NCBI GenBank assembly: GCA_948468385.1
Contig: CAOKHZ010000002.1
Coordinates: 1 to 64,000, forward strand
DNA length: 64,000 nt
Source of the DNA: an uncultured Faecalicatena sp.
GTDB taxonomy: Bacteria; Bacillota; Clostridia; Lachnospirales; Lachnospiraceae
Direction of reading: 5' to 3'
How positions within the stretch are numbered: the stretch's first letter is position 1; each line of letters begins with the position of its first letter. The position numbers were made by a program, and so were the translations under genes. Below, piece after piece: positions 61,487 through 64,000 of the stretch. Under the pieces are notes generated by a model that was not told the DNA's origin, did not search any database, and worked only from the letters and a program-made list of their open reading frames with translations.

Positions 61487-62556
61487 ATGAAAGCATTTCT
61501 TATACTGGAAGACGGGACTGTGTTTACGGGGACAAGCATTGGCTCCACCCGTGAGATGATTAGCGAAATCGTGTTCAATACTTCGATGACGGGTTACCTG
61601 GAAGTATTGACGGATCCCTCTTATGCCGGCCAGGCGGTCGTGATGACGTATCCGCTGATTGGCAATTATGGGATTACCCCTGACATGGAATCGAAAAAGG
61701 CGTGGCCTGACGGTTATATCGTGCGTGAGTTGTCGCGTATGCCGAGTAATTTCCGCAGTGAGGGGACGATTCAGCGTTTTCTGAAAAGCCACGACATTCC
61801 GGGAATTGCCGGGATTGACACTCGTGCGCTCACGAAGATTCTTCGCGAGAAGGGGACGATGAACGGCATGATTACCACGAATGCGGGTTATGATTTGAAA
61901 ACCATCCTTCCCAGACTTAAGGCATATACGGTTGGCGACGTTGTTTCCAAGGTGACGTGCCAGGAGAAGAGCACGCTTGCCGGTGACGGGATGAAAGTGG
62001 CGCTTTTGGACCTGGGCGCGAAAAACAATATTGCAAAATCACTCAACGACCGTGGGTGTGAGGTGACGATTTATCCGGCTCATACATCTGCGGAAGAGAT
62101 TATTTCTTCTAATCCGGACGGGATTATGTTGTCCAATGGCCCTGGTGACCCGTCGGTCTGTACATCCATTATCGAGGAAATCAAAAAATTGTACCATACG
62201 GACATACCGATATTCGCGATTTGTCTGGGACATCAATTGATGGCTCTCGCTACCGGCGCGTCCACGTATAAGTTGAAATACGGCCATCGGGGCGGCAACC
62301 ATCCGGTCAAGGACCTTGAGACGAATCGGGTGTACATTTCCTCCCAGAATCATGGCTATGCGGTGGATACAGACAGCGTGGACAAGACGGTGGCGCGCCC
62401 GGCGTTTGTCAATGTCAACGATGGAACGAACGAAGGACTTTCCTATGTCGGTAAACATATTTTTACGGTGCAGTTTCATCCCGAGGCGTGCCCGGGACCG
62501 CAGGATTCCGGATATTTGTTTGACCGGTTTATCAGCATGATGGGAGGTGCAAAATA

Positions 62557-62557
<1 letters not shown>
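61487..62557 (+). CDS. carA: Carbamoyl-phosphate synthase small (glutaminase) subunit
   Basis: A 356-residue glutamine amidotransferase that supplies ammonia for carbamoyl phosphate, the precursor of pyrimidines and arginine. The N-terminal domain starts [20 protein letters not shown]. The class I glutaminase has [17 protein letters not shown] with the catalytic Cys (about 246) and [14 protein letters not shown] (His about 329). AAAGGTGAG precedes the ATG. The stop TAA overlaps the carB start by 1 nt, so the subunits are translationally coupled. Length is normal. Confidence 0.96.

Positions 62558-64000
<1,443 letters not shown>

Overview
The window reads as a chromosomal segment of a low-to-mid GC Gram-positive anaerobe of the class Clostridia, most probably a gut Lachnospiraceae. 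The grounds are family content and signals: a paired GlgC/GlgD glycogen pyrophosphorylase, HPr kinase, long-form hibernation factor, many AGGAGG-type ribosome binding sites, GPH and Opp/Mgl/BMP transporters, and lipoprotein substrate-binding proteins. The species is inferred, not read. No rRNA, tRNA, CRISPR array, prophage or complete insertion sequence was seen.

Layout. 0.1-2.4 kb: glycogen synthesis genes glgC-glgD (minus strand). 2.5-13.8 kb: a carbohydrate island with an alpha-L-rhamnosidase (GH78), an AraC-type regulator co-encoded with an HPr-like protein lacking the phosphorylatable histidine, a GH1 beta-glycosidase, a GPH sugar symporter, a TIM-barrel isomerase/epimerase and a GH2 hydrolase. 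None of the enzymes has a signal peptide, so the model is import of small plant or host glycosides followed by cytoplasmic cleavage. 13.9-19.3 kb: an unusual zinc-ribbon, Lys-rich repeat, four-helix membrane protein, a small unknown protein, a PHP phosphatase, an M3 peptidase and a small membrane protein. 19.3-27.0 kb: an oligopeptide-type ABC system with an attenuating hairpin after the binding protein and a permease carrying a large extra extracytoplasmic domain. 27-33.3 kb: a Uma2 nuclease-like protein, a small membrane protein, pyrG with a leader terminator and an upstream DnaA-box cluster, an Rpn/PD-(D/E)XK protein with a tandem-repeat coiled coil, and a DUF1846 protein. 33.4-45.2 kb: housekeeping genes ftsH, uvrC, hprK, a class A penicillin-binding protein, yigZ, hpf and typA. 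45.4-50.9 kb: a galactose-type Mgl ABC operon facing an AraC regulator. 51.4-52.6 kb: a membrane-anchored transglutaminase-like protein. 52.7-61.1 kb: a self-contained accessory locus. In it a BNR/Asp-box protein is divergent from a cyclic amidohydrolase, a BMP-family (nucleoside/purine-type) ABC transporter and an FCD-type regulator. 61.3-64 kb: carA and the start of carB.

The most unusual material is the following. (1) The 52.7-61.1 kb locus has two mirror-image promoters, each followed by the same palindromic operator, and one permease is frameshifted at a (TG)4 tract. (2) A dispersed, hairpin-ended noncoding element (144-196 bp) occurs in two long copies in opposite orientations, with fragments at three other sites. 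(3) Three DnaA-box-like nonamers lie upstream of pyrG. (4) Two ABC permeases carry extra domains of about 170-200 residues. (5) A direct-repeat or A-rich motif recurs before the genes of the carbohydrate island. All functional assignments come from reading motifs in translated sequence, and no database search was run.
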